DNA of 42,518 nucleotides from contig JAUHXC010000069.1 in assembly GCA_030427205.1 (NCBI GenBank), positions 1 through 42,518 of the forward strand, in the 5' to 3' direction. The DNA is from a bacterium. GTDB lineage: Bacteria; Myxococcota_A; Bradymonadia; UBA7976; UBA1532. The translations under genes and the position numbers were made by a program. The notes under the pieces are model-generated. The model was given only the letters and a program-made list of their open reading frames with translations. It made no database searches and was not told the origin of the DNA. Below are positions 10,501-17,218 of this stretch, one piece after another; positions within the stretch are counted from its first letter, which is position 1; each line of letters opens with the position of its first letter.

Positions 10501-12027
10501 CGCGGCGGCAGCTACACCTCGACGGCGGCGTTCGTCCGGGTCGCCGAGCGGGCCTCCGATCGGCCCGACGTCGGGCGCAGGGACAACGGCGTCCGGCTGG
10601 CGCGCACCGCGTTCGACTGCGCGCCGGCGGAGGGGCAGCCGGGCATCGGCGCGCCGTGCGCCGTCGGCGTCGGGGCCTGTGAGGCGGCCGGCGAGATCCG
10701 CTGCGGGCTCGAGGGGGCGCTGGTCTGCGTCGGCGAGGCGGGCGCGCCGGCGGACGAGGTCTGCAACGAGCTGGACGACGACTGCGACGGCGCGGTCGAC
10801 GAGGACACCGCCGGCGACGCCTGCGCGACGGGCCTGCCCGGGCCGTGCGCGGCGGGCTTCGAGGGCTGCGTCGACGGCGTGGCGGCCTGCGTGCCCGAGA
10901 CCCCGCCGACGGCGGAGACCTGCGACGGCGCCGACGAGGACTGCGACGGGGCGATCGACGAGGACGCCAGCGGGGCCCCGTGCCTCAGCAACCGCGACGG
11001 CCTCTGCGAGCCGGGGGCCGAGCTGTGCATCGACGGCCGGGTCTTCTGCCAGAGCGTGGTCGATCCGACCGACGAGGTCTGCGATCTGCTCGATCAGGAC
11101 TGCGACGGGCGGGTGGACGAGGCCGCCCGGTGTCCCGAGGGGTTGAGCTGCGCCGACGGTGAGTGCGTCGACGCCTGCGCCGATGTCGAGTGCGCCGACG
11201 GCGAGGCGTGCTGGGCCGGCGCGTGCGTGGCGTTCGTGCCGTTCGCGCCGGGCGAGTTCCTCATGGGCAGCCCGCCCGACGAGCCGGGTCGGGACGACGA
11301 CGAGGCGCAGCACGCGGTGACCATCACCCGGCCGTTCGCGATGCAGCGCGCCGAGGTGACCCGGCGGCAGTGGTCGGCGCTGATGTTCTCCGATCCGGGC
11401 AGCCCGCGGGAGCTGGAGTTCCCCCAGATCAACATCACCTGGTGGAGCGCGCTGGTCTACGCCAATACCCGCTCGCGGGTCGAAGGGCTCGAAGAGTGCT
11501 ACGTGCTCGTCGACTGCGTCGGCGAGCCGGCGCCGGGTATGGACTTCGAGTGCGCCGACGTGCAGCTCGTCGGCCTCGACTGCGGCGGCTACCGGCTGCC
11601 GACCGAGGCCGAGTGGGAGTACGCCGCCCGGGACGGCGGCGCGGCCCGGCTCTTCCCCTGGGGCGACGCGGCCGCCACCTGCGAGCGGGCGGTGATGCGC
11701 GATACGGCCGTGCACCCGACCCGCCGGGGCTGCGGGGAGAACGCGCCGGACGCGGTCTGCTCGCGCTCGCCTGAGGGCGATACCGTGGCCGGGCTGTGCG
11801 ACATGGCGGGCAACGTCGCCGAGTGGCTCGAGGACGGCTATGGCGACTACGCCGACGCGCCGGTCGACGGCAGCGCGCAGCCGCAGGTGCGCTTCGGGCG
11901 GGTGGTGCGCGGCGGCAGCTGGTTCCACTCGGCCGGCCCCCTGCGCGTCGCCGCCCGGTCGTGGCAGCAGGTCGATGTCTTCAACGCGATCACCGGCTTC
12001 CGGCTGGTGCGCACGTTGCCCGAGTAG
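7549..12027 (+). CDS. Giant lipoprotein: 13 MopE-type motifs plus two SUMF1/FGE-like domains
   Basis: 1492 residues. Lipoprotein signal ends at AGC (Cys19); an alternative start at Met8 (7570) would leave a very short signal, so I keep 7549. Residues about 55-152 are an Asp/Ala/Pro-rich spacer. Residues about 187-710 carry ten C-D/N-G-x-D-x-D-C-D-G motifs, six of them within identical-length 56-residue units. A SUMF1-like domain follows (about 755-1022: GGFTMGSPPDEPG, TETTHGQWQAW, GYRLPTEAEWAYAARG, GLCDMAGNVREWVEDW, LRGGSY), then three more motifs (about 1072-1200) and a second SUMF1 domain (about 1228-1492: GEFLMGSPPDEPG, GYRLPTEAEWEYAARD, MAGNVAEWLEDG, RGGSWF, GFRLVRT). Neither SUMF1 copy has the copper cysteines of true FGE near RGGS. 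Likely a surface binding or adhesion protein. Confidence 0.85.
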   Translation: MGPRHGGMIWVCWLLLAGCTPADEPPVVVVGSDGAVDAAAVDMGPADGEPVEADAAPDAAPVPDAALDAAPGLDAALDAALDPDAALDPDAALDAALDPDAALDAALDPDALPDPDAAPDAAPDPDALPEPDAAPDAAPEPDALPDPDAAPPCVPGAVRACPLLDDCSGEQVCLAAGWSPCAPHAERCDGLDGDCDGAIDEDFADLDRRCGEGVGVCAAVGVVVCAADGAGTRCDAAPGEPGDEVCNGLDDDCDGTSDEGLGLGDPCAVGRGACAADGVSVCDAAGAVVCDAVAAEPGDEVCNGLDDDCDGDTDEALGLGDPCTVGRGACAVDGVSICDAAGAVVCDAVASEPGDEICNGLDDDCDGDADEELGLGDPCTVGLGACAVNGVSVCDAAGAVVCDAVAAEPGDEICNGLDDDCDGDTDEGLGLGEPCTVGRGACAIDGVSICDAAGAVVCDAVASEPGDEICNGLDDDCDGDADEALGLGDPCTVGRGACAVDGVSVCDAAGAVVCDAVASEPGDEICNGLDDDCDGDADEALGLGDPCTVGRGACAVDGVSICDAAGAVVCDAVAAEPGDEVCNGLDDDCDGRADEAFPALGEPCSVGVGACAAEGVSVCDADGGVVCGAAPGEPVDELCNGLDDDCDGRADEAFVELGEPCAAGLGVCAAEGRLACAADGRGTACDAPVGDPAPEQCDGVDGDCDGVVDEAAPCDRRERCVAGACVDPCADVVCAGGEQCWSGRCVDPLAPEGVVRFEPGGFTMGSPPDEPGRQNDELAHRVDIGHPFEIAVTETTHGQWQAWMPREPRWNSACGDDCPVEEMTFSAVAAYANARSAAEGYVPCYTLEFCDGEPNGRSGRDFHCFSVQSTGVACSGYRLPTEAEWAYAARGGGEGGPYPWGAAEATCSRAVMDEPAAGGDGCGRGRPAPVCSRSPQGDTADGLCDMAGNVREWVEDWYHPYDSAFGPAPVDGSAQQVGGERRVLRGGSYTSTAAFVRVAERASDRPDVGRRDNGVRLARTAFDCAPAEGQPGIGAPCAVGVGACEAAGEIRCGLEGALVCVGEAGAPADEVCNELDDDCDGAVDEDTAGDACATGLPGPCAAGFEGCVDGVAACVPETPPTAETCDGADEDCDGAIDEDASGAPCLSNRDGLCEPGAELCIDGRVFCQSVVDPTDEVCDLLDQDCDGRVDEAARCPEGLSCADGECVDACADVECADGEACWAGACVAFVPFAPGEFLMGSPPDEPGRDDDEAQHAVTITRPFAMQRAEVTRRQWSALMFSDPGSPRELEFPQINITWWSALVYANTRSRVEGLEECYVLVDCVGEPAPGMDFECADVQLVGLDCGGYRLPTEAEWEYAARDGGAARLFPWGDAAATCERAVMRDTAVHPTRRGCGENAPDAVCSRSPEGDTVAGLCDMAGNVAEWLEDGYGDYADAPVDGSAQPQVRFGRVVRGGSWFHSAGPLRVAARSWQQVDVFNAITGFRLVRTLPE
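7710..8002 (+). repeat. Asp-Ala-Pro spacer repeats
   Basis: Degenerate 15-30 bp units encoding DPDAALDAAL and DPDALPEPDAAP type stretches right after the lipidation site of the giant lipoprotein. They act as an acidic spacer; the repeated blocks suggest slippage or unequal exchange. Confidence 0.85.
8329..9336 (+). repeat. Six tandem 168-bp units (56 residues each)
   Basis: Units begin at 8329, 8497, 8665, 8833, 9001 and 9169, each encoding LGLGD/EPC..VG.GAC.....S.CDAAGAVVCD..A.EPGDE.CNGLDDDCDG..DE. They have the same length and very high DNA identity, while the flanking motifs (before 8329 and after 9336) have diverged in length and sequence. This indicates recent tandem duplication. Confidence 0.95.
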
Positions 12028-12099
12028 ACCGTCGCCGGTCATGGAGCGGGCGGGGCTTGCTCCGAGCGCGGGCGATCGATCAGGATGCGCCGAATCGAC

Positions 12100-12107
12100 G
12101 AGGAGGG
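12100..12107 (+). promoter_or_regulatory. Shine-Dalgarno site fixing the start at 12111
   Basis: GAGGAGGG sits just before ATG 12111, the only in-frame start that opens into a lipoprotein signal. The same frame is open back to 11796, inside the preceding gene, but lacks a signal there. Confidence 0.75.
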
Positions 12108-12110
12108 CGC

Positions 12111-13571
12111 ATGCGGCGCACGGCGTGGGCGACGATCTGGATCTTCTTCTTGGCGGCGGCGGTCGCGGGGTGTGACGACGGGTCCTCCGATCCGGCGCCG
12201 GCGGTCGACATGACGCCGGCCGGCGACGTGGCCCCCGAGGACGACCTCGGCGCGGTGGACATGGCGCCGGGGCAGCCCGACATGGCGCAGGATATGGCGC
12301 CGGTCGAGCCCGACATGGCGCCCGTCGACCCGGACATGGCGCCGGTCGAGCCCGATATGGCGCCGGTCGAGCCCGACATGGCGCCCGTCGACCCGGACGC
12401 CGGGCCGCTCAACCCCGACGCCTTCGTGCCCGACCCGGAGCCGGATCCCGACATGGGCCCGATCGAGGCGGACGCCGGGCCGGCGCCCGACGCGGCGCCG
12501 CTGCCGATGGAGGGCATCTGTGATCCGTGCGACGACGCGGCCGAGTGCCGCGACAACCTGGGCGCCGAGGCGCAGTGCGCCGAGCTGATCGGCGGGCGGG
12601 GCTGCCTGCCGGGCTGCGGCGACAACGACGACTGCGCCGAGGGCTACTACTGCCTCGAGAGCCGCTGCACGCCGGGCGGGGCGCGCTGCGACAGCTGCGT
12701 GGTGGTCGGCTGCCCGCCGAATCAGCTGTGCAACAACCTCACCGGGCAGTGCAGCGAGCGGGCGGAGCGCTGCGGCAACTGCCGCGAGGACGACGACTGC
12801 GCGCCGGGGCTGTCGTGCACCCAGGTGGGCTTCGCCCGCAACTGCCTCGAGCCGTGCGGCGACGGCTGCCCCGAGGGCTTCGACTGCGCCGACGGGGCCT
12901 GCGTGCCGGCGGCGGGCTTCTGTGATCCGTGCGGCGGCGGCTGCGTGGGCGAGCGGCCGGTGTGCGACTTCTTCACCGCCGAGTGCGTGCAGTGCGCGGC
13001 GGGCACCCCCTGCGAAGAGGGCACGATCTGCGACGAGGGCACCTGCGTCGAGCCGCCGCCGGGGGTCGAGTGCAACAGCGGGCTCGACTGCCGCGACGAG
13101 GCCCGGCCGTACTGCGCCGAGCAGCAGTGCGTGATCTGCCGCAACGACGCCGACTGCGACGTGGGCGCGGCCTGCGTCGACGGGGCCTGCGTCGAGCGCG
13201 ATCCGTGCGAGCGCACGACGTGTCAGGCGGGCACCGCGTGTCAGGACGGGGTCTGCCTCGGCGAGGACGGGCAGCCGGGCTGCGCCGACGACGCCGACTG
13301 CGCGGGGGACGAGGCGCGCTGCAACCCGGCGACGGGGCAGTGCTATCGGGCCGATCAGCAGTGTGATCCCGACGGGGTCGAGGCGGTGTGCCATCCGGGC
13401 GGCGAGTGCATCCCCAACCCGATCAACAACGCCGAGCACGTCTGCACCTGCGCCCGGCGCGACCCGAATAACTTCCAGGAGCCCAACGAGGATCACCGCA
13501 TCCGCTGTCAGCCGGGCGGGATCTGCCTGCAGTTCGGCGATCAGCCGGGGGCGTGCATCCCGCGGCCGTGA
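12111..13571 (+). CDS. Cys-rich lipoprotein with Met-Ala-Pro-Val-Glu/Asp spacer
   Basis: 486 residues. Signal MRRTAWATIWIFFLAAAVAGC, lipidated Cys21, then an acidic spacer of about 110 residues that includes five 7-residue MAPV(E/D)PD units. From about residue 138 onward the protein is a run of short disulfide-rich modules with spacings such as CDPCDDAAEC, CGDNDDCAEGYYC, CEEGTICDEGTC and CQAGTACQDGVC, similar to EGF/tenascin-like or Dickkopf-like Cys modules in myxobacterial surface proteins. No catalytic motif is visible. It follows the giant MopE/SUMF1 lipoprotein by 83 bp on the same strand and probably belongs to the same surface-protein group. Confidence 0.8.
   Translation: MRRTAWATIWIFFLAAAVAGCDDGSSDPAPAVDMTPAGDVAPEDDLGAVDMAPGQPDMAQDMAPVEPDMAPVDPDMAPVEPDMAPVEPDMAPVDPDAGPLNPDAFVPDPEPDPDMGPIEADAGPAPDAAPLPMEGICDPCDDAAECRDNLGAEAQCAELIGGRGCLPGCGDNDDCAEGYYCLESRCTPGGARCDSCVVVGCPPNQLCNNLTGQCSERAERCGNCREDDDCAPGLSCTQVGFARNCLEPCGDGCPEGFDCADGACVPAAGFCDPCGGGCVGERPVCDFFTAECVQCAAGTPCEEGTICDEGTCVEPPPGVECNSGLDCRDEARPYCAEQQCVICRNDADCDVGAACVDGACVERDPCERTTCQAGTACQDGVCLGEDGQPGCADDADCAGDEARCNPATGQCYRADQQCDPDGVEAVCHPGGECIPNPINNAEHVCTCARRDPNNFQEPNEDHRIRCQPGGICLQFGDQPGACIPRP
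12294..12398 (+). repeat. Five 21-bp units encoding MAPV(E/D)PD
   Basis: Units start at 12294, 12315, 12336, 12357 and 12378. They form the spacer between the lipid anchor and the Cys-rich domain. Confidence 0.9.
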
Positions 13572-13607
13572 TGGCGACCGGGCGCGGGCGGTTGTCGGCG
13601 AGGTGAC

Positions 13608-14858
13608 ATGTATCGCCCCGATACGATTGTCGGTGGTGATGCCCCCCGACCGTCTGAGATACTGATCGCCATGCCGGTCACAGCCGTCCCCGTCGATCCC
13701 GCCGCCGAACGCGAAGAGGCCGACGCCCTCATCGGGCAGACGGTCGGCGGGCGCTATCACATCCTGCGGCGGATCGGCGCGGGCGGTATGGGCACCGTCT
13801 ACCGCGCACGCCAGGAGCCCCTGGGCAAGGACGTCGCGCTCAAGGTGCTGCTGCCGACCCTGGTGGACGACGATCTCAAACTTCAGCGGTTCATGAACGA
13901 GGCCCGCATCCTCGGCGAGCTGCGCCATCCGAATACGGTGTCGTTGATCGACTTCGGCCACCTCGACGGCGGCCGGCTGTTCATCGCGATGGAGTATCTG
14001 CACGGCGGTGATCTGGCGGCGCTGCTGGCCAAGGGGCGCGTCGAGCAGCGAGCGGCGATCAAGATCACCCGGCAGATCGTGGCGTCGCTGGCCGAGGCCC
14101 ACGCCCGCGGCGTGATCCACCGCGATCTCAAGCCGCAGAACGTGCTGTTCGACGAGGTGGCCAGCGAGGACTTCGTGGTGCGGGTGGCCGACTTCGGGCT
14201 GGCGCGCTTCGATCCGCTGCTGGGGCAGTCCGACGAGGTGGAGGACGCCTCGGCGGCGGCGCTCGACGCGGCGAAGCAGCAGCAGGGCGAGTACGGCGGC
14301 GGGCGCAAGGGCTTCCGGCTGCAGCCGGTGCAGACGGTGCCGGGCACCCGGCTGGGTACGCCGGCCTATATCTCGCCGGAGCAGGCCTTCGCCCGCCCGA
14401 TCGATCACCGGGCCGACCTGTACTCGGTGGGGGTGATGCTCTACGAGATGCTCGTCGGGCACCGCCCGTTCGACGACGAGAGCTCGCAGGGGCTGTGCCT
14501 GGCGCATCTGTATCAAGAGGCGATCCCGCTGGCCGAGGTGACCAGCCCCGGTGAGCTCGACCCCGAGCTGGAGCAGCTGGTGATGATGCTGCTCGAGAAG
14601 AAGCCCGAGGATCGCCCGGCGAGCGCCGAGGTGGTGCTGCTGGTGCTCGATCGCATCGCCTCGCGCATCGCGCCGCGGGTCCGCCCGGCGGCGCGGGCCT
14701 CGCGGGAGGTCTCGCTGCCGCCGCTGCCCCGCCCGGCCCCGGTCGACGACGACGACGATCTGTCGATCGGGCTGACCCGCAGCGGGCCGCCGCTGTGGGC
14801 CTGGGCCCTGATCATCGCCGGCGCCCTGGCCATCGTCGGCTTCGCCTTGCTGCGCTGA
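13608..14858 (+). CDS. Ser/Thr protein kinase (Pkn2/PknB type) with C-terminal membrane anchor
   Basis: 416 residues, start chosen at ATG 13608 (GAGGTG upstream; the internal Met22 has no SD). All kinase signatures are present: glycine loop GAGGMG (57-62), ATP-anchoring Lys79 in VALKV, Glu98, catalytic loop HRDLKPQN (171-178), DFG (195-197) and GTPAYISPEQ (250-259). The segment from DFG to SPE is about 63 residues, roughly double the usual length, because of an Ala/Gln/Gly-rich insertion (about 205-247). A single hydrophobic helix, WAWALIIAGALAIVGFALL, ends the protein with almost nothing after it, so this is a tail-anchored cytoplasmic kinase without an external sensor domain. Targets are unknown; no cognate FHA protein is adjacent, although an FHA-type activator lies at 31.2 kb. 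Confidence 0.92.
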   Translation: MYRPDTIVGGDAPRPSEILIAMPVTAVPVDPAAEREEADALIGQTVGGRYHILRRIGAGGMGTVYRARQEPLGKDVALKVLLPTLVDDDLKLQRFMNEARILGELRHPNTVSLIDFGHLDGGRLFIAMEYLHGGDLAALLAKGRVEQRAAIKITRQIVASLAEAHARGVIHRDLKPQNVLFDEVASEDFVVRVADFGLARFDPLLGQSDEVEDASAAALDAAKQQQGEYGGGRKGFRLQPVQTVPGTRLGTPAYISPEQAFARPIDHRADLYSVGVMLYEMLVGHRPFDDESSQGLCLAHLYQEAIPLAEVTSPGELDPELEQLVMMLLEKKPEDRPASAEVVLLVLDRIASRIAPRVRPAARASREVSLPPLPRPAPVDDDDDLSIGLTRSGPPLWAWALIIAGALAIVGFALLR

Positions 14859-14891
14859 ACGGCGATCGGCGGCTATAGTGCCTCGGTCACC

Positions 14892-14899
14892 GGAGGAGG
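14892..14899 (+). promoter_or_regulatory. Shine-Dalgarno site deciding a GTG start
   Basis: GGAGGAGG lies 5 bp before GTG 14905. An upstream ATG at 14878 would overlap this site and lacks its own. A TATAGT at 14874-14879 could be the -10 box of this gene, though no good -35 is seen. Confidence 0.6.
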
Positions 14900-14904
14900 C
14901 CGCC

Positions 14905-15561
14905 GTGTCATCGACCCGTTTCTTCACCGCCCGCGCCGCGCGCTGGCTGGGCGCTCCCGTCTTGCTCGCGTTGACCTTGCCGGCGACGGCGCTCGCCGAG
15001 GCGATCGACGTGGGGCGCATCCCCAACGGTCAGAGCCTGGGCTGCGCCAACTGCCATACGAATAACGATCGCAACAACCTGGGCGTCTTCAACCCGTGGG
15101 GCGAAGCCATCAGAGCCATCGAGGGCGCGAACGGGGACGTGGACTGGGCCCGCGATTGCAGCGCGGACGCCGACGGCGACGGGCACAGCAACGGCGCCGA
15201 GCTGGGTGATCCGGACTGCGTCTGGACGATCGGCGATACGCCGGCGATGGAGCGCACCGGGCACCCGGGTGATCCGAACATCGTACCCGGCGATGTGATG
15301 CCCGAGCCGATGGAGCCCGAGCCGATGGAGCCCGAGCCCGGTGAGCCCGAGCCCGGCGAACCCGAGCCCGGCGAGCCCGAGCCCGGTGAGCCCGAGCCCG
15401 GCGAGCCCGAGCCGCCGCCCGGCGATGGCGGGGTGAACGATCCGCAGCAGGGCGGCGCGGTGATCAGCCTCGACGACGGCTGCAGCCAGGCCCCCGGCGC
15501 CCCGACCTCGGGCGGGTGGCTGCTGGCCTTCGGTCTGCTGCTCGTGCGCCGCCGGCGCTGA
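14905..15561 (+). CDS. Temptin-like exported protein with CxxCH site and MYXO-CTERM-like tail
   Basis: 218 residues from the GTG at 14905. A signal peptide (ending LPATALAEA) is followed by a compact domain: RIPNGQSLGCANCH (CxxCH at 47-51), FNPWGEAIRAI, DWARDCSADADGDG and SNGAELGDPDCVW. The IPNG...NP(F/W)G...DSDGDG.TNG.ELGDP.C.W pattern is that of temptin-type Cys-rich domains, first known from a mollusc pheromone protein and widespread in bacteria. The CxxCH could bind haem c or just be part of the disulfide/metal pattern. A spacer of seven 5-residue (M/G)EPEP repeats leads to a C-terminal GCSQ, hydrophobic helix and RRRR, matching the MYXO-CTERM sorting pattern (Cys, helix, Arg cluster). 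I therefore expect surface display after C-terminal processing. Confidence 0.8.
   Translation: MSSTRFFTARAARWLGAPVLLALTLPATALAEAIDVGRIPNGQSLGCANCHTNNDRNNLGVFNPWGEAIRAIEGANGDVDWARDCSADADGDGHSNGAELGDPDCVWTIGDTPAMERTGHPGDPNIVPGDVMPEPMEPEPMEPEPGEPEPGEPEPGEPEPGEPEPGEPEPPPGDGGVNDPQQGGAVISLDDGCSQAPGAPTSGGWLLAFGLLLVRRRR
15310..15414 (+). repeat. Seven 15-bp units encoding (M/G)EPEP
   Basis: Units start every 15 bp from 15310 (two Met versions, then five Gly versions). They form the spacer before the MYXO-CTERM-like tail of the temptin-like protein. Confidence 0.92.
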
Positions 15562-15629
15562 CGGCGGCGGCGGCGCTTCCCGCCGTCGCCCGGATCTGAT
15601 ATTGCGGGCCGCCGACTTGGAGGTTGACC

Positions 15630-16256
15630 GTGGCCCGCACCTTCGCCGAAGACCTGCGCACCATCCCCAACATGCTGTCGATCAGCCGGATGATCGTGGT
15701 CACGGTCGCCGCGGCGGTCTTCTTCTCGGGCCACTACACGTTGGGGGTCATCCTGGGCATCATCGCCGGGGCCACCGACTACCTCGACGGCATCCTCGCC
15801 CGGAAGCTGAATCAGGTCACCAAGCTCGGCGAGATCCTCGACCAGTTCAGCGATCTCTTCTTCGAGAGCGCCTGCATCCTGATGCTGGTGACCCACCCCG
15901 AAGGCCCGCACCCGATGGTGCTCTTCGTCTACCTCGTGCGCGAGTTCTGGGTGATGACCATCCGCCGGTTCCTGGCCGACGCGCAGATCAACATCGCCAG
16001 CAGCTTCGTCGGCAAGCTCAAGACCAACTTCTTCGGCTGGTGCTTCGCGGCGTACTTCTTCCACGTGGCCCACGTCTTCCCCGAGCCCTTCGATACGATC
16101 ATGTTCTGGCTGGGGGTGATCGGGCTCTACGGCGGGCTCTTCTGGTCGTACCTCAGCGCCTGGCAGTACACCCGGCAGTTCGTCGAGCACTACCCCGAGG
16201 CGCTGCGTCGGCTCGCGGCGCGCAGCGCGGCCGCGGCGGAGGGGGCCGAGGGCTGA
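15630..16256 (+). CDS. CDP-alcohol phosphatidyltransferase (PgsA-like)
   Basis: 208 residues. GTG 15630 is preferred because GGAGG (15619-15623) is 6 bp upstream; the TTG at 15624 abuts the SD. The complete family signature D-x2-DG-x2-AR-x8-G-x3-D-x3-D is present (Asp50-x2-Asp53-Gly54, Ala57-Arg58, Gly67, Asp71, Asp75), set among about six membrane helices. These enzymes exchange CMP on CDP-diacylglycerol (or another CDP-alcohol) for an alcohol in the membrane; short PgsA-like members usually use glycerol 3-phosphate to make phosphatidylglycerol phosphate. The acceptor cannot be fixed from sequence, so no symbol is given. It converges on the HAD phosphatase gene, with a small hairpin between them. 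Confidence 0.85.
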   Translation: MARTFAEDLRTIPNMLSISRMIVVTVAAAVFFSGHYTLGVILGIIAGATDYLDGILARKLNQVTKLGEILDQFSDLFFESACILMLVTHPEGPHPMVLFVYLVREFWVMTIRRFLADAQINIASSFVGKLKTNFFGWCFAAYFFHVAHVFPEPFDTIMFWLGVIGLYGGLFWSYLSAWQYTRQFVEHYPEALRRLAARSAAAAEGAEG

Positions 16257-16272
16257 GGCTGAGGCTTCAGCC
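16257..16272. terminator. Hairpin between convergent genes
   Basis: GGCTGA / TCAGCC with a 4-base loop lies between and partly over the stop codons of the phosphatidyltransferase (plus) and the HAD phosphatase (minus). There is no T-run, so it would be weak if it terminates at all. Confidence 0.3.
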
Positions 16273-17118
16273 GCGCAGCGCGCCCACCCCCCGCAGAGCC
16301 GCGTAGACCTCGCCGACGTCCTCGGCGACCAGATCGGGCCGCACCGCGCTCTTCGCCAGCTTCGCCCGGTCGGTCTCGCCGGTCAGCACCAGCGCACACA
16401 GCACGCCGTGCTGCACACCCAGGGTCATGTCGGTGTCGAGCTGGTCGCCGATGATCAACGTCTCGTCGCGCCCGCAGCCGAGCAGGGCCAGCCCGGCGTC
16501 GAGCATGGCGCTGGTCGGCTTGCCGAGCACGGTGGGCAGCGGGCCGCCGCCGGGCATGAAGCTGTTGGTGGTGGCGATGGCCGCGGCGATGGCGCCGGCG
16601 TCGGGCAGGAGCCCCTCGGCGTCGATGCAGGTGCGGTCGAGGTGGGTCGCGTAATACGGCAGGCCGCGGGCGACGAGCAGGCTGGCCTCGCTGAGGCGGC
16701 GGTAGGTCAGGTCGAGGTCGTAGCCCAAGAGCACGCAGTCGGGGCCGTCGGCGTAGGCGGTCGGGGTCAGCCCGGCCCGCGCGCAGGCCGCGCTCAAGGC
16801 GGCGGTGCCCAGGACGTAGGGCCGGCGCAGCTCGCTCTCGCGGGCCAGCCACGCCGCCGCGGCGTCGCCCGAGGTGAGCACATGGGCCCGGTCGACGCTC
16901 AGCCCGAGCTTGCCCAGGCGCTCGACGTACAGCGCGCCGGGCTTCGACGAGTTATTGGTCAGCACCACCCGCGGGCGGCGCTGGGCGTCGAGCGCGCGCA
17001 CGAAGTCCACCGCGCCGGGCAGCGCCACGCCGCCGGCGATGTAGAGCGTGCCGTCCATGTCGATGAGATAGCCGCGGACCTTGGCCAGGCGGGCGGCGAG
17101 GGCGTCGTCGAGCTGCAC
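16267..17118 (-). CDS. HAD-superfamily phosphatase, subfamily IIA (NagD/phosphoglycolate phosphatase-like)
   Basis: 283 residues. GTG 17118 is chosen because GAGGAGG (17123-17129) lies 4 bp upstream; the frame stays open farther back but those residues do not look coding. HAD motifs are all visible: nucleophile DMDGT (Asp20, Asp22), the Thr of VLTNNSS, Lys in VLGKPTSAML, and IIGDQLDTDM for the metal Asp residues. The large cap between motifs II and III is the C2a type of NagD, pyridoxal phosphatase and phosphoglycolate phosphatase-like enzymes; the exact substrate cannot be told. It is 100 bp downstream of the di-haem lipoprotein gene on the same strand. Confidence 0.88.
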   Translation of the reverse strand: MQLDDALAARLAKVRGYLIDMDGTLYIAGGVALPGAVDFVRALDAQRRPRVVLTNNSSKPGALYVERLGKLGLSVDRAHVLTSGDAAAAWLARESELRRPYVLGTAALSAACARAGLTPTAYADGPDCVLLGYDLDLTYRRLSEASLLVARGLPYYATHLDRTCIDAEGLLPDAGAIAAAIATTNSFMPGGGPLPTVLGKPTSAMLDAGLALLGCGRDETLIIGDQLDTDMTLGVQHGVLCALVLTGETDRAKLAKSAVRPDLVAEDVGEVYAALRGVGALRG

Positions 17119-17122
17119 GGGG

Positions 17123-17129
17123 CCTCCTC
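17123..17129 (-). promoter_or_regulatory. Shine-Dalgarno site deciding a GTG start
   Basis: Read on the minus strand this is GAGGAGG, 4 bp before GTG 17118 of the HAD phosphatase, and it overrules the longer frame starting near 17187. Confidence 0.7.
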
Positions 17130-17218
17130 GGGTGGCGAGGCGGGCAGCATCCACGGCGGCGCCGCCCGGGGCAAGGGAGTGAGGCAAGGGGCGCGGGTGA
17201 GGCCCCCGCCGCCGGAGC

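Noticed and set aside
8035..12042. Very long open frame (1335 codons) on the minus strand opposite the giant lipoprotein
   Set aside because: It is a by-product of GC-rich codons and repeats in the real plus-strand gene; it has no SD, no signal and a composition of simple mirrored repeats.
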